Source: Planctomycetaceae bacterium
GTDB lineage: Bacteria; Planctomycetota; Planctomycetia; Planctomycetales; Planctomycetaceae
Assembly (NCBI GenBank): GCA_021732785.1
Contig: JAKFUG010000008.1
Location: 1 to 64,000 of the forward strand
DNA length: 64,000 bases
Direction: 5' to 3'
Numbering within the stretch: the stretch's first letter is position 1; each line of letters begins with the position of its first letter. Shown piece by piece: positions 33,498-42,820 of this stretch. The notes below the pieces were generated by a model, which made no database searches, was not told where the DNA came from, and saw nothing but the letters and a program-made list of their open reading frames with translations. A program made the translations under genes and the position numbers.

Positions 33498-33980
33498 TCA
33501 CCGAGCCGCCGGTGCCAGGGCCGCGATCGGCGAAAACTGGGCACTGAGCTGTCGGACCGCATCTTGCGGATTCATGTTGAACAACGCGCGGCCACCGGTT
33601 CCCCAGACGCCGTCACGGTAATGAAACACAGCGGCGGCATCCCGGATGGTACTCACCGCCGCGACGTCCTCCATCTCGCCCCCTTCGATCGCCTCGAAGC
33701 GGATGTTCACGGCGACGAACGCGGTCAACAAACCCGTTTGTTTGTCACGGGCGAACGTCACGCCGTTCTGCCAGTCGCATTCGACCCACCGCAAGCCACG
33801 GGGTTTGCCGAGTCCGCGGGCGACATCGAAAAAACGGGCTTCCAGCATTTCCCGACGCAGGCGGAAGAGTTGCAACGCGTGCTTCAACTCACGGCGGCGC
33901 CACGCATTCGCGAGGGGAATCGCCAAGCCGGCGACCGCCACGAGAACCACCGCACCGCTACCGATCAACCAGGGCCACAT
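33498..33980 (-). CDS. Membrane-anchored protein, function unknown
   Basis: A 160-residue protein with an N-terminal membrane helix (MWPWLIGSGAVVLVAVAGLAIPL, residues about 1-23) then a basic linker (NAWRRRELKHALQLFRLRREMLE) and a soluble domain with LRWVECDWQNGVTFARDKQTGLLTAFV. ATG 33980 is preferred; the frame extends upstream without a convincing protein-like sequence. It is 12 bp upstream of the MDR oxidoreductase start, so probably co-transcribed. Planctomycete relatives likely exist, but no named family was recognised. Confidence 0.65.
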   Translation of the reverse strand: MWPWLIGSGAVVLVAVAGLAIPLANAWRRRELKHALQLFRLRREMLEARFFDVARGLGKPRGLRWVECDWQNGVTFARDKQTGLLTAFVAVNIRFEAIEGGEMEDVAAVSTIRDAAAVFHYRDGVWGTGGRALFNMNPQDAVRQLSAQFSPIAALAPAAR

Positions 33981-34124
33981 CGCACGCCTCCGACAAGACA
34001 GCACCCGCACATCACTATGGTAGTCACATCGGACCGAATCTGTTACCCCCGCCCTCACGAAATTGTCAGACAACGAGGAACTTCCTCGTCGGTCCACGCC
34101 CCACTTCCCGTCGTTTCGCAACAG

Positions 34125-35606
34125 TTAACGAATCTTGGCTGGCGGCTTTTGACCGGTTGGAATCAGGGTGGTGTACGGTTTGTCCTTCATGCGCGTGGCG
34201 AAATCGGCCTTCGCCGCCGCGACGATATCCGGCCGCTGCAGCAGTTCCACCGCGGCGGCGGACAGCAGTTGCGCCGCATACACCGTCCCTTTTTCCCCGA
34301 CGGTGGACCCGATGGAAGCGACATTCTGCCAGCAGTGACCGGGGCTTCCAAACGGAAAACACGCCGTCCGTAATCCCATGGTCGGAAGGTGCCAACTGAT
34401 GTCGCCGACATCGGTGGAGCCTTTCGACTTTTCCCCGACGGCGAGCAACGGATAAATCTTTTCGTCAATCGCCACCGTAAACGGCTTACCGTTTTGTTCG
34501 ATCAACGGTTCCTGCAACCGCCGGGCGAAGGCGTGTTCCTCTTCCGTAAATTTCGGTGCCGGAATGCGGGCATACTGCCGGGATACGAGCTCGGCGAGCG
34601 GGGTGTTGCCGACTAGCTCGTGGCAATCGGTATCGATGTCCATTTTGAGTTTCGTGCGGGACATCATGGCCGCTCCCTTGGCGATGTCCTGCACCCAGGC
34701 AAAGTACCGCTCGACGTCCTTGTGATCATCCGCCCGGACGTAATACCAGACGGTCGCCGTCGCCGGGACCACGTTCGGTGCCCCGCCGCCGTCGGTGATT
34801 ACGTAGTGCAGTCGGGCATCTTCTTTCACGTGCTCCCGCATGAAGTTCACGCCGATGTTCATCAGTTCCACGGCATCGAGCGCGCTGCGACCATTTTCCG
34901 GACTTCCTGCCGCGTGCGCCGTGACGCCGTTGAAAGTGAACTTGGCCGAGACGATGGCCTTGCTGCTGCCGTTCCAGACTTCATTTTTTGTGGACGGATG
35001 CCAGTGGAGACAGACGTCGACATCGTGAAACACGCCGCCGAGGGTCATGTAGACTTTGCCGATCGTCGTCTCTTCGGCAGGTGTGCCATACAGCCGGATG
35101 GTGCCGGGCAGTTGGTGCTGCATCATGGCCGCTTTCACCGCGAGAGCCGCACCGAACGCGCCCGCTCCCAGGCCACTGTGGCCACAACCGTGTCCCGGTG
35201 CTCCTTCGGTGACGGGGTCCAAATCTGGCGAAATTTTCTGCGACAAATTCGGCAGCGCGTCATACTCGGCGAGAATCGCGATCACCGGTTTACCACTGCC
35301 GTAACTGGCCACAAACGCCGTCGGCATGTCCGCGACACCAGTCTGCACCGTGAACCCGGCCGCTTTGAGCCGTTCGACCAGCAACGCCGACGATTTCTTC
35401 TCCGCGAGCCCGACCTCGGCGAACTCCCAGATCGCATGATTGACAGCCCGGATATCGGAAGCCCGCTGTTGCACTTCCGCCAGCGCCGTCTGTTGCGGGG
35501 CGGTCAATGGGTCTTCGGCGCTGAACGCTTTGTCATCGACGAACAACATCGCTCCGATAACGGCACAGAGCGAAATCCGAAGCCCAGCGGTGAAAGCGTT
35601 CGACAT
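34125..35606 (-). CDS. Secreted M20-family amidohydrolase (AbgB/aminobenzoyl-glutamate-hydrolase-like)
   Basis: A 493-residue protein. ATG 35606 is preferred, with AAAGG six bases upstream. Signal peptide residues are about 8-29 (LRISLCAVIGAMLFVDDKAFSA). The M20 dimetal core has VIAILAEYDALPNLSQ (metal Asp), GHGCGHSGLGAGAFGAALAV with the conserved H-x-C-G-H, and YGTPAEE (Glu pair). Later come TFNGVTAHAAGSPENGRSALDAVELM and STDVGDISWHLPTMGLRTACFP. It hydrolyses an amide bond of an amino-acid conjugate, and being exported, probably in the periplasm. The substrate is inferred only from family resemblance to AbgB. Confidence 0.88.
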   Translation of the reverse strand: MSNAFTAGLRISLCAVIGAMLFVDDKAFSAEDPLTAPQQTALAEVQQRASDIRAVNHAIWEFAEVGLAEKKSSALLVERLKAAGFTVQTGVADMPTAFVASYGSGKPVIAILAEYDALPNLSQKISPDLDPVTEGAPGHGCGHSGLGAGAFGAALAVKAAMMQHQLPGTIRLYGTPAEETTIGKVYMTLGGVFHDVDVCLHWHPSTKNEVWNGSSKAIVSAKFTFNGVTAHAAGSPENGRSALDAVELMNIGVNFMREHVKEDARLHYVITDGGGAPNVVPATATVWYYVRADDHKDVERYFAWVQDIAKGAAMMSRTKLKMDIDTDCHELVGNTPLAELVSRQYARIPAPKFTEEEHAFARRLQEPLIEQNGKPFTVAIDEKIYPLLAVGEKSKGSTDVGDISWHLPTMGLRTACFPFGSPGHCWQNVASIGSTVGEKGTVYAAQLLSAAAVELLQRPDIVAAAKADFATRMKDKPYTTLIPTGQKPPAKIR

Positions 35607-35740
35607 GGACAACCTTTTTGTCGCGCATGAGTGAAGTGATGAGGATCGAGATCAACCAAACCCGCTGCGCAGGGTATGATCGCGTCCCTGAAATTGTGCG
35701 TTGTTCAATCGGGACATGCAATCCGCCAGGAGAATCGTCC

Positions 35741-36211
35741 ATGATCGACATCACTCGAATGACCGACCGTTCCCGTAAAGTCGTTCGTATTGCAGAAACG
35801 GAAGCCCGTCTTCGCGGAACGACGACGGTCATGCCGGAGCATGTTCTGCTGGCGCTCGCCCTGGAAGGGTCCGGAGTCGCAGCGCATGTTCTCAAGAACC
35901 TCGACGCCACTGATCAAGCCATTTGCAGTCTGCTTCCTCCACCACATTCCAGCGCCGCAGATTTAACCGGCCTTATCAGTTGGAATGACAACGCTGTGCA
36001 GGCAGTTCAGCGAGCCATGATCGAAGCAACCCGGCTCAATCACCATTACATCGGCACCGAACATCTCGTCCTCGCGATCGTGCTTTCGGATGATGCTGCG
36101 GTCCTCGACATCTTGTCGAAGCTCAATATCAGTCCCGAAGCGGTCTGCAACGAAGTTTACAATCTCCTCGGCCACGGGGATTATTCGCGGCATAATCCTC
36201 ATGCGGAATGA
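35741..36211 (+). CDS. Stand-alone Clp N-terminal-domain protein
   Basis: A 156-residue protein with a good AGGAG site. It consists of two Clp-N repeats: residues about 5-50 (RSRKVVRIAETEARLRGTTTVMPEHVLLALALEGSGVAA) and about 78-125 (WNDNAVQAVQRAMIEATRLNHHYIGTEHLVLAIVLSDDAAV), with the hallmark [TI]-x-x-H-[VL]-L-x-A-[LI]. No AAA+ ATPase follows; the protein stops just after. In full ClpC/ClpA this domain binds substrates and adaptors. A free copy might act as an adaptor or decoy for the unfoldase. Start chosen at ATG 35741; upstream in-frame sequence is not protein-like. Confidence 0.85.
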   Translation: MIDITRMTDRSRKVVRIAETEARLRGTTTVMPEHVLLALALEGSGVAAHVLKNLDATDQAICSLLPPPHSSAADLTGLISWNDNAVQAVQRAMIEATRLNHHYIGTEHLVLAIVLSDDAAVLDILSKLNISPEAVCNEVYNLLGHGDYSRHNPHAE

Positions 36212-36229
36212 ATGTTCATCGTGCGATTT

Positions 36230-36294
36230 TTGAGCGGCACGGCGCTAGCCGCCGGTGTGTTGGCCAAACCGGCGGCTAGCGCCGTGCCGCTCAA
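36230..36294. repeat. Perfect 27-base palindrome with 11-base loop
   Basis: Left arm TTGAGCGGCACGGCGCTAGC... (36230-36256) and right arm ...GCTAGCGCCGTGCCGCTCAA (36268-36294) are complementary at all 27 positions. It lies between the Clp-N gene and the M3 peptidase gene (both plus strand) and would form a very stable hairpin; transcription terminator or dispersed repeat. Confidence 0.9.
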
Positions 36295-36369
36295 GGTGAT
36301 GTTTTCATGCCGGGTGTTTATCATCCTTGATCGACATCCTTTTGCATTCTTCTTTCCAATGGAATCGTT

Positions 36370-38457
36370 GTGAGTCAAGACACGCGTGCAGAGAACCCGC
36401 TGTTGGTCGACACCGGGTTGCCGGAATTTGGACGGATTCAAGCCGAGCACGTCATCCCGGCGGTGCGGGAAACGGTGACGCGGGCGCTGGCCCGGATGGC
36501 AGAACTCGAACAGAGTTTCACGCCAACATGGGCCGGCACGATGGAACCGATGGAAGAACTGGAGCGGCCGTTCGAGCACGCCTGGAAACCGGTCGGCCAC
36601 TTGTTCGGCGTGCGAAATTCACCCGAATTGCGGACCGCGTACGACGAAGCCCAACCGCTGATCATCGAGTTCAGTCTGCGTGTCCGGCAAAGCGAACCGT
36701 TGTATCGCGCGTTGCTCGGCATCAAGAATGATCCCGCGACCTGGGCCGCATTATCCGGCACACAACAACGGATCATTGCCGATCGATTGAAGGACGCGGA
36801 ACTCGCGGGGATCGGCTTACCGGTCGAACAGCGGGAACGGTTCAACGCCATCGAACAGGAACTCTCGCAACTCAGCACCGACTTTTCCAACCACGTGCTC
36901 GATGCGACGAAGGCATACGCGCTCGAAATCACCGACGTCGCGAACACCGAAGGCTGGCCGTTGTCGCTGCGTCAATTGGCCGCGCAAACCTGGAGCCGTG
37001 CCCACACCGATGCGCCAGCCGCGACACCCGAAGCCGGGCCGTGGCGGATCACGCTGGAAACGCCGCTGTTTGTGCCGTTCATGGAACATTGCTGCGACAG
37101 TGCCCTGCGCGAACAGGTTTACCGGGCGTTCGTTACGCGTGCTTCACAGCCGCCGTTCGACAACGCGCCGCTGATGACACGCATTCTGCAATTGCGAAAA
37201 GAGAAAGCCGCCCTGCTCGGTTATCCGCACTTCGCCGCCGTCAGCCTGATGCGCAAAATGGCACCGGGTGTCGAAGCAATCCAGGCGATGTACGACCAAC
37301 TCCACGATGCGGCCTGGAATGTCGCACAACAAGATCTGCAGGACCTGATCGATTTCAAAGCGAAGAAAGGGGACACCGCGCCGCTGAACCTGTGGGACGT
37401 GGCCTTCTGGTCGGAACGCTTGCGCGAAGAACGTTACGCCTACACCGACGAAGAAATCCGGCCCTATTTTTCTTTCGAGCGTGTGCTCGACGGCTTGTTT
37501 CGGCTGCTCACGCGATTGTTCGGTATCACGGTGGAACGTGTCACGGAAGGCATTTCCACATGGCATGCCGACGTGCGGTACTACGTGATTCGCAACGAGG
37601 CCGGTGAGCCGATCGCAAGCTTCTATCTCGACCCGTACTCTCGCCCGGAAAACAAACGCGGCGGTGCCTGGATGGACGACTGCCTCGGTCGCCGCCGAAT
37701 CAACGGCGTGCTGCAACTTCCGGTCGCACACCTCGTCTGCAATCAAACTCCGCCGGTGGGTGATCGTCCCGCGCTCATGACGTTCCGCGAAGTCGAAACG
37801 TTGTTCCATGAAATGGGACACGGTCTGCAACACATGCTCACCACCATCGAGCATCCCGACGCCGCGGGAATTAGCGGTGTCGAATGGGACGCGGTCGAGT
37901 TGCCGAGCCAGTTCATGGAGAACTGGTGTTATCACCGCCCCACGCTGATGGGCATGACGGGGCATGTCGACACCGGAGCACCGTTACCAGAAGACCTGTT
38001 TCAGAAAATCTGCGCCGCCCGCAATTACCGCGCGGCCACACAACTGCTGCGACAGATGCTGTTCGGCATCACGGACATTGAACTCCACACGACGTTCGAT
38101 CCCACGGGAACGGAAACGCCGTTCGAAGTGCAGCGACGCATTGCCCAGAAGACGGCGGTGCTGCCCTTGTTGCCGGAAGATCGATTTTTGTGCGGGTTTT
38201 CGCACATTTTCGCCGGGGGATATGCTGCGGGGTACTACAGCTACAAATGGGCGGAAATTCTCAGCGCCGATGCTTTCGGAGCGTTTGTGGACGCCGGTCT
38301 CGATAACGACGCCGCCGTCGCCGCCGCGGGTCGCCGCTTCCGCGACACCGTTCTGTCCCTCGGCGGCAGCCAGCACCCGCTGGAAATCTTCCGCGCCTTC
38401 CGGGGCCGTGACCCGCAAGTCGAACCACTGCTGAAGCAATGCGGCCTGCTGGCGTGA
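36370..38457 (+). CDS. prlC: M3-family oligopeptidase (oligopeptidase A-like)
   Basis: A 695-residue cytoplasmic zinc metallopeptidase. GTG 36370 starts MSQDTRAENPLLVDTGLPEFGRI, typical of oligopeptidase A. The catalytic HEMGH is at residues 480-484 within ETLFHEMGHGLQHMLT, with the downstream zinc Glu in GISGVEWDAVELPSQFMENW. A C-terminal AGYYSYKWAEILSADAF motif is also conserved. It degrades short peptides released by ATP-dependent proteases and signal peptides. Length is normal for the family. Confidence 0.93.
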   Translation: MSQDTRAENPLLVDTGLPEFGRIQAEHVIPAVRETVTRALARMAELEQSFTPTWAGTMEPMEELERPFEHAWKPVGHLFGVRNSPELRTAYDEAQPLIIEFSLRVRQSEPLYRALLGIKNDPATWAALSGTQQRIIADRLKDAELAGIGLPVEQRERFNAIEQELSQLSTDFSNHVLDATKAYALEITDVANTEGWPLSLRQLAAQTWSRAHTDAPAATPEAGPWRITLETPLFVPFMEHCCDSALREQVYRAFVTRASQPPFDNAPLMTRILQLRKEKAALLGYPHFAAVSLMRKMAPGVEAIQAMYDQLHDAAWNVAQQDLQDLIDFKAKKGDTAPLNLWDVAFWSERLREERYAYTDEEIRPYFSFERVLDGLFRLLTRLFGITVERVTEGISTWHADVRYYVIRNEAGEPIASFYLDPYSRPENKRGGAWMDDCLGRRRINGVLQLPVAHLVCNQTPPVGDRPALMTFREVETLFHEMGHGLQHMLTTIEHPDAAGISGVEWDAVELPSQFMENWCYHRPTLMGMTGHVDTGAPLPEDLFQKICAARNYRAATQLLRQMLFGITDIELHTTFDPTGTETPFEVQRRIAQKTAVLPLLPEDRFLCGFSHIFAGGYAAGYYSYKWAEILSADAFGAFVDAGLDNDAAVAAAGRRFRDTVLSLGGSQHPLEIFRAFRGRDPQVEPLLKQCGLLA

Positions 38458-38504
38458 TTTATCGGGATTCACGACCTGTCAATCGGGCGCTTGCACGGAG
38501 GCCG

Positions 38505-39434
38505 TCAGCGATTCAATAACTTCAATTGTTCCACGCGCTGCTGGGCGACGGTTTCCCAATTATCGTCGGCAGCAGTGAAGAAGCCGATGGCGGTTTGGAA
38601 GGTGCCATCGAAACCGGCGGGCATGGTTTGTTCCAGAAAACTCAGCAGCCGCACCTTGCGATAGACGCCGGGGGCATCGGTGGATTGCAGGCACGCCCCG
38701 GCGTTCATCGGCGACTGCGTGACGTATAACACCGCCCCCTTCTGTTCGCGCGGACTGTAGACCGCCACCCATTGCGACGTTTTTTCATTCCCCTCGCCCG
38801 GCTTTTCGCTGTCGCCCAGAAACGCGCCCCGCTTCTGAATGCCCTTGTCGTCACCATAAAGATATTTCGACATCGCCGGCGACCACGCATACATCATCGC
38901 CCCGCAGAGCCGTAGATCGACGGCTTCCTTTGTTCGCATCCGCACGGTTTCCGTCAGCACGCCGTCGCGCAGCGTCACGCTCGAAACCAGATCGACCGCC
39001 CGGATTTTCGATTCGCGCTGCATGCGAAACGATTGGCCGGCGACATTCATCGTCGGCGCGATGTCCGCAAGGGGCTGCTCATCGAGAAAGAATCGAACCA
39101 GCGATACCGGCTCCTTCTCGACCGCGCCGGGTTTGCCGGGGACATCCAGAAAATGAGCCGACCCCAACGCCCCCACCCCGCGGATGTTGAGCACCGACCC
39201 ATACGCACTGTCTTCCACGGCGATGGGAAACTGCCGATAATCGATGCCGCTCAACGTCCACCGCTTCGGCCCGTCGATGCGGATCAGGACGTCCCCCACT
39301 GTCACCGTCAATTTGTCGGGGCGGGTTGCCGGATCCTTCGGTTGAGCCCACGCCTCCCGTGCAACGCCGGTCGCAAGCAGGATCAGTACCCATCGCAGAC
39401 AGGCCACAGAGATTCTCCACGCCGGGTGCCACAT
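38505..39434 (-). CDS. Secreted protein, function unknown
   Basis: A 309-residue protein with a signal peptide (residues about 8-30, SVACLRWVLILLATGVAREAWA). The mature part is beta-rich (VLIRIDGPKRWTLSGIDYRQFPIAVEDSAYGSVLNIRGVGALG, TLRDGVLTETVRMRTKEAVDLRLCGAMMYAW), suggesting a carbohydrate-associated beta-sandwich. The family is not recognised. It is convergent with the M3 peptidase gene. Confidence 0.7.
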   Translation of the reverse strand: MWHPAWRISVACLRWVLILLATGVAREAWAQPKDPATRPDKLTVTVGDVLIRIDGPKRWTLSGIDYRQFPIAVEDSAYGSVLNIRGVGALGSAHFLDVPGKPGAVEKEPVSLVRFFLDEQPLADIAPTMNVAGQSFRMQRESKIRAVDLVSSVTLRDGVLTETVRMRTKEAVDLRLCGAMMYAWSPAMSKYLYGDDKGIQKRGAFLGDSEKPGEGNEKTSQWVAVYSPREQKGAVLYVTQSPMNAGACLQSTDAPGVYRKVRLLSFLEQTMPAGFDGTFQTAIGFFTAADDNWETVAQQRVEQLKLLNR

Positions 39435-39545
39435 TCCGCCGTTAACCCGGCATTCGCACGTTGCTGTTGTGCCGATGAGACACCGGGAACTGCCACATCG
39501 GAAAGCTGCAGAATGTCTGCGCGTGCCATGCGATGCAATTTATGC

Positions 39546-40907
39546 TCATGCGGCGGCGCTTGCAACCACGGGCGTGACCTCCGCCATCACGGCCAGCGTT
39601 TTCGCCGTCGCGCCTTGTTGGGTCTGGACGAACTCGCGGGCGGCGTGACCCATACGGTGGCGTTCTTCAACATCACGCAGCAGTTGGCCGACGGCGGTGG
39701 TGAGTTCGTCGCCGTTCTGTACCACTCGGGCGGCGTCACAAGCCAGCAGTTGTCCGACGATGTCCTTGAAGTTCCGCGTGTTCGGGCCGAACAGCACGGC
39801 GGCCCCGTAACCGGCCGGTTCGAGCATGTTCTGCCCGCCGCGGTTGGTGAGGCTGCCGCCGACGAAGGCGACATCGGCGAGCCCCCAGCCCGCGCCGAGT
39901 TCGCCGAGGGTGTCGAGGAGGCAGAGGGGTTGAGGGGCGAGGGTTGAAGGTTGAGAGTCAGAGGAAGATGGTGGCGGGTCATTTTTCTGACCCTCAACCT
40001 TCGACCCTCGACCCTCAACGTGACTGCGACGCAGCACGCTGTGACCCTGCAAAGCGGCAAGCCTTGCGACATCTTCGAATCGTTCTTTGTGTCGCGGGAC
40101 GAGGATCAATCGCAGTTGCGGGAACTCGGCGCGCAGTGATTCCCACGTCGTGATCGCGGCGGCTTCTTCGGTTTCCTGAGTGCTGCCGGCAATGAAGACC
40201 AGTTCGTGGTCGCCGATGCCGAAGAAGCGACGCAGTTCCTCGGTCTTCGGATTGCGGCGGTTCATCTGCACGCGATCGAACTTGATGTTGCCGGTCACGA
40301 TCACTCGCTCGGCGGGCACACCGAGGCCCATCAACCGCTCGGCATATTCTTCCGTCTGCACCGCACAGCGCGTGAGGGCCGGTAGCACTTGACGCCAGAG
40401 AAGGCGCAAGCGTTGATATCCGCGGAAACTGTTCGCGCTGATGCGGCCGTTGATCAGCACCACGGGAACGTCAAGCGACTTCGCGGCGAGCAAGAAATTC
40501 GGCCACAACTCCAGTTCGACGAGGACGACCATTTCCGGTCGGATTGTCTGCAAAGCACGAGTGACCGCCCAGGTGAAATCGAACGGCCAGTATCCAATCG
40601 TGTGCTGCGAGAATTTTTGCTGGGCGACATCGAACCCGGTGCCGGTCGTCGTTGTGATGAGAATTTCATGCTGCGGATGCGTTGCAACAAAATCGGCCAC
40701 CAGAGTCGGCAACTGCAACACCTCCCCGACGCTGACGGCATGGAACCACACGCACGGCCGTTCGGGGTGCCGGCGCGTGAGCCGCCCGGTGAGTTTAGCG
40801 AACAATCCCGCGACCGGCTTCTTCTGCACGACGCGCCGGTACAGCAGCCACGGCGATGCGAGCAGCAGCACCGTCAGATAGATTCCGTTCAAGCACCACG
40901 AAAGCAT
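39546..40907 (-). CDS. waaA: 3-deoxy-D-manno-octulosonic acid transferase with repeat-derived insertion
   Basis: A 453-residue glycosyltransferase (KdtA family) that transfers Kdo from CMP-Kdo to lipid A, anchored by an N-terminal helix (residues about 5-20). ATG 40907 follows AAAGGA; the frame upstream overlaps the divergent lipoprotein gene and is unlikely. It has RHPERPCVWFHAVSVGEVLQ (catalytic Glu), ITTTTGTGFDVAQ, PEMVVLVELELWPNFLLAA, INGRISANSFRGY, VIVTGNIKFD and VFIAGSTQETEEAAA. The C-terminal half has DTLGELGAGWGLADVAFVGGSL and GGQNMLEPAGYG. Residues about 297-327 (GRGSKVEGQKNDPPPSSSD...) come from a palindromic repeat inserted in frame just before the LLDTLGEL motif. It supports a Kdo-containing lipopolysaccharide. 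Confidence 0.93.
   Translation of the reverse strand: MLSWCLNGIYLTVLLLASPWLLYRRVVQKKPVAGLFAKLTGRLTRRHPERPCVWFHAVSVGEVLQLPTLVADFVATHPQHEILITTTTGTGFDVAQQKFSQHTIGYWPFDFTWAVTRALQTIRPEMVVLVELELWPNFLLAAKSLDVPVVLINGRISANSFRGYQRLRLLWRQVLPALTRCAVQTEEYAERLMGLGVPAERVIVTGNIKFDRVQMNRRNPKTEELRRFFGIGDHELVFIAGSTQETEEAAAITTWESLRAEFPQLRLILVPRHKERFEDVARLAALQGHSVLRRSHVEGRGSKVEGQKNDPPPSSSDSQPSTLAPQPLCLLDTLGELGAGWGLADVAFVGGSLTNRGGQNMLEPAGYGAAVLFGPNTRNFKDIVGQLLACDAARVVQNGDELTTAVGQLLRDVEERHRMGHAAREFVQTQQGATAKTLAVMAEVTPVVASAAA
39929..40019. repeat. GTTGAGG-type palindrome inside waaA, in frame
   Basis: Left arm GTTGAGGGGCGAGGGTTG... (39929-39961) pairs with right arm ...CGACCCTCGACCCTCAAC (39987-40019). It encodes about 31 residues of low complexity (Gly/Ser/Pro/Lys/Asp) without frame disruption. 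Confidence 0.85.
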
Positions 40908-41142
40908 GGGTATCCTTTCCCCGCCGTCTTCCGGCCATCTTGCGAGGCCGCATGATAACCGTTCGCAACGAACGCGCGAATTCGAGTTGCGGACAGGCCG
41001 TTGATCCCCGAAATCTGCGGGCGACGCAGTTTTTTTCGGGATCTGGTATGCTGTTGCCGCGTTGTTGTCTTGCGAAAATATGTATGGACTGTGCGTTTCA
41101 TGACATGGCGGCGATTCGTCGCGCGCCGGGGAGTGGCTGGGA

Positions 41143-42357
41143 ATGGTGTACCTGCGTCGGTGGATGTGTGTCGGGCTGGGATTCGCGTTCGTGTGTGGCT
41201 GCGGTTCGCCTGCCGCCCCTCCGGTTTCATCGGGCGAGTTGGCACCCGCCGGGATCGAAGCCACTCCCGCCGATGCCGCGGCGGCGGTGATGGCTGCCGC
41301 GAAAGCCATGCGCGACGGGAAAATTGAAGCGGCGTACGATCTCCTGCCGGCTTCGTATCAGAAAGACATCGACGGACTGGTGCATGATTTCGCCGGGCGC
41401 ATGGATCGCGAAGTGTGGGAAACCGGCTTCAGCACGATCGGCAAAGCCGCGGGTCTGTTAAAAGCCAAAAAAGAGCTGCTCCTGTCCATGGTTCCAAAAC
41501 AACCCGGAAATGAATCGCAAACTGAGCAATTGATCGCGAATTGGGATGGGCTGGCCAGCGGTTTGGAACAGTTCGCCGCCAGCGATCTCTCCCGCATCGA
41601 AAAGCTCGAGTCCGCTCCCGCACGAGATCTGCTGAAGAGCGGCATCGGTCCGATGGCAAAAGTCGTGGTCTCGATGGCAACGGTGCGCACGCAGGATGGT
41701 GCCGCAACGCTGGCGGATCTCGATAAAGTTAAAGCCGAGGTTGTTTCTACAACGGAAAGCACGGCCTCCGTGAAGATCACTTCGCCCAACAAGCCGGAAC
41801 CGGAAACGGTTGAGTTTGCGAAGGTCGAAGGCAAATGGATTCCGAAGTCGCTGGCCGACGATTGGGCTTCCCATATGGAAAAAGCCCGCGAGCAATTGAA
41901 GGCCGTGGATGCGGACACCATCACGGCGAACAAGCCGCAGATTCTGCAAGTGCTGAAGACCGTCGATGGCGTGCTGGACGAAATGAAGAAAGCCGAAACC
42001 CCGGAACAGATTCAGCAGGCCGCGTTCCCGTTGATTCTGCAGGCGATGATGATGCAGGGCCAGATGGGCGGGGGGGCAAAGCCGAAGCCGGAACCGACCG
42101 CCGCCCAGGTCACCATCACCGTGGGGCATGTTCTCACGGATGAGGACCAGACGAAATTGACGGCGCTGCTGAAAACGCTGGTCGACGAATCGGCGGCATT
42201 ATCGACGTCGTTCGCACTTGTGGACGACAAGACGATCATTACCGTCAGCCCGGTGGACGATGTGGCCGAGTTCGCCAAGAAGCTGTCGATTGCCAAAGAG
42301 GTGGAAGTCGATGAAGACGCCCGCACGATCAGCGTCGGCAAGATCGAATTCGAGTGA
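41143..42357 (+). CDS. Putative lipoprotein, function unknown
   Basis: A 404-residue protein with an N-terminal signal (WMCVGLGFAFVCGCGS). The cysteine after VCG suggests a lipobox, so it is probably a lipid-anchored envelope protein. The mature part has a helical N-terminal half (AAAAVMAAAKAMRDGKIEAAYDLLPASYQKDIDGLVHDFAGRMD) followed by mixed sequence with GGGAKPKPEPTAAQVTITVGHVLTDED and a C-terminal acidic beta segment. No family was recognised. Confidence 0.7.
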   Translation: MVYLRRWMCVGLGFAFVCGCGSPAAPPVSSGELAPAGIEATPADAAAAVMAAAKAMRDGKIEAAYDLLPASYQKDIDGLVHDFAGRMDREVWETGFSTIGKAAGLLKAKKELLLSMVPKQPGNESQTEQLIANWDGLASGLEQFAASDLSRIEKLESAPARDLLKSGIGPMAKVVVSMATVRTQDGAATLADLDKVKAEVVSTTESTASVKITSPNKPEPETVEFAKVEGKWIPKSLADDWASHMEKAREQLKAVDADTITANKPQILQVLKTVDGVLDEMKKAETPEQIQQAAFPLILQAMMMQGQMGGGAKPKPEPTAAQVTITVGHVLTDEDQTKLTALLKTLVDESAALSTSFALVDDKTIITVSPVDDVAEFAKKLSIAKEVEVDEDARTISVGKIEFE

Positions 42358-42380
42358 GCGCGTCAGCGACTCATGCCGTG

Positions 42381-42752
42381 TCAATCGCGCATGAGCCAGC
42401 GCAATAACGGCGGGCCAAGAATCAGCAATCCCGCGATCGCCGCGGTCAGAGCGGACAATAACACCGCTCCGGCCGCGGCGTCTTTGCTGGTGCGGGCCGC
42501 TTCGTGATACTCCGGCGACACCAGATCCACCAGCGCTTCAATCGCCGTGTTGTGCAATTCGCTCGCAAACACCAGTCCCATCGCGAGGGCCAGGATCGCC
42601 CCTTCTGTGGGAGAAATCCGCAACGCGCTCGCCAATGCGGCAACGGCGACCGCGACCACGACGTGAATCCGAAAATTCCGCTCCCGCCACCATGTGCGAC
42701 CGACGCCATGCAGGGCGTATCCAAAGCTGCGCCACAGACTCGGTTGCTTCAC
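42381..42752 (-). CDS. dgkA: Diacylglycerol/undecaprenol kinase family protein (DgkA-type)
   Basis: A 123-residue membrane kinase. GTG 42752 starts MKQPSLWRSFGYALHGVGRTWWRERNFRIHVVVAV. Three membrane helices follow. The family catalytic motif is FASELHNTAIEALVDLVSPEYHEAARTSKDAAAGAVLL, with the E-x-x-N-T-A-I-E sequence and metal-binding Glu and Asp. Gram-positive-type members phosphorylate undecaprenol, the E. coli type diacylglycerol; the motif does not separate them here. It is convergent with the lipoprotein gene. Confidence 0.93.
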   Translation of the reverse strand: MKQPSLWRSFGYALHGVGRTWWRERNFRIHVVVAVAVAALASALRISPTEGAILALAMGLVFASELHNTAIEALVDLVSPEYHEAARTSKDAAAGAVLLSALTAAIAGLLILGPPLLRWLMRD

Positions 42753-42820
42753 GATCTCATGTCCGAGTGAATGAAGTGAGCCACAAAATGCAAAAGGAAT
42801 TCAAGAATTCAAAGAGGTTT

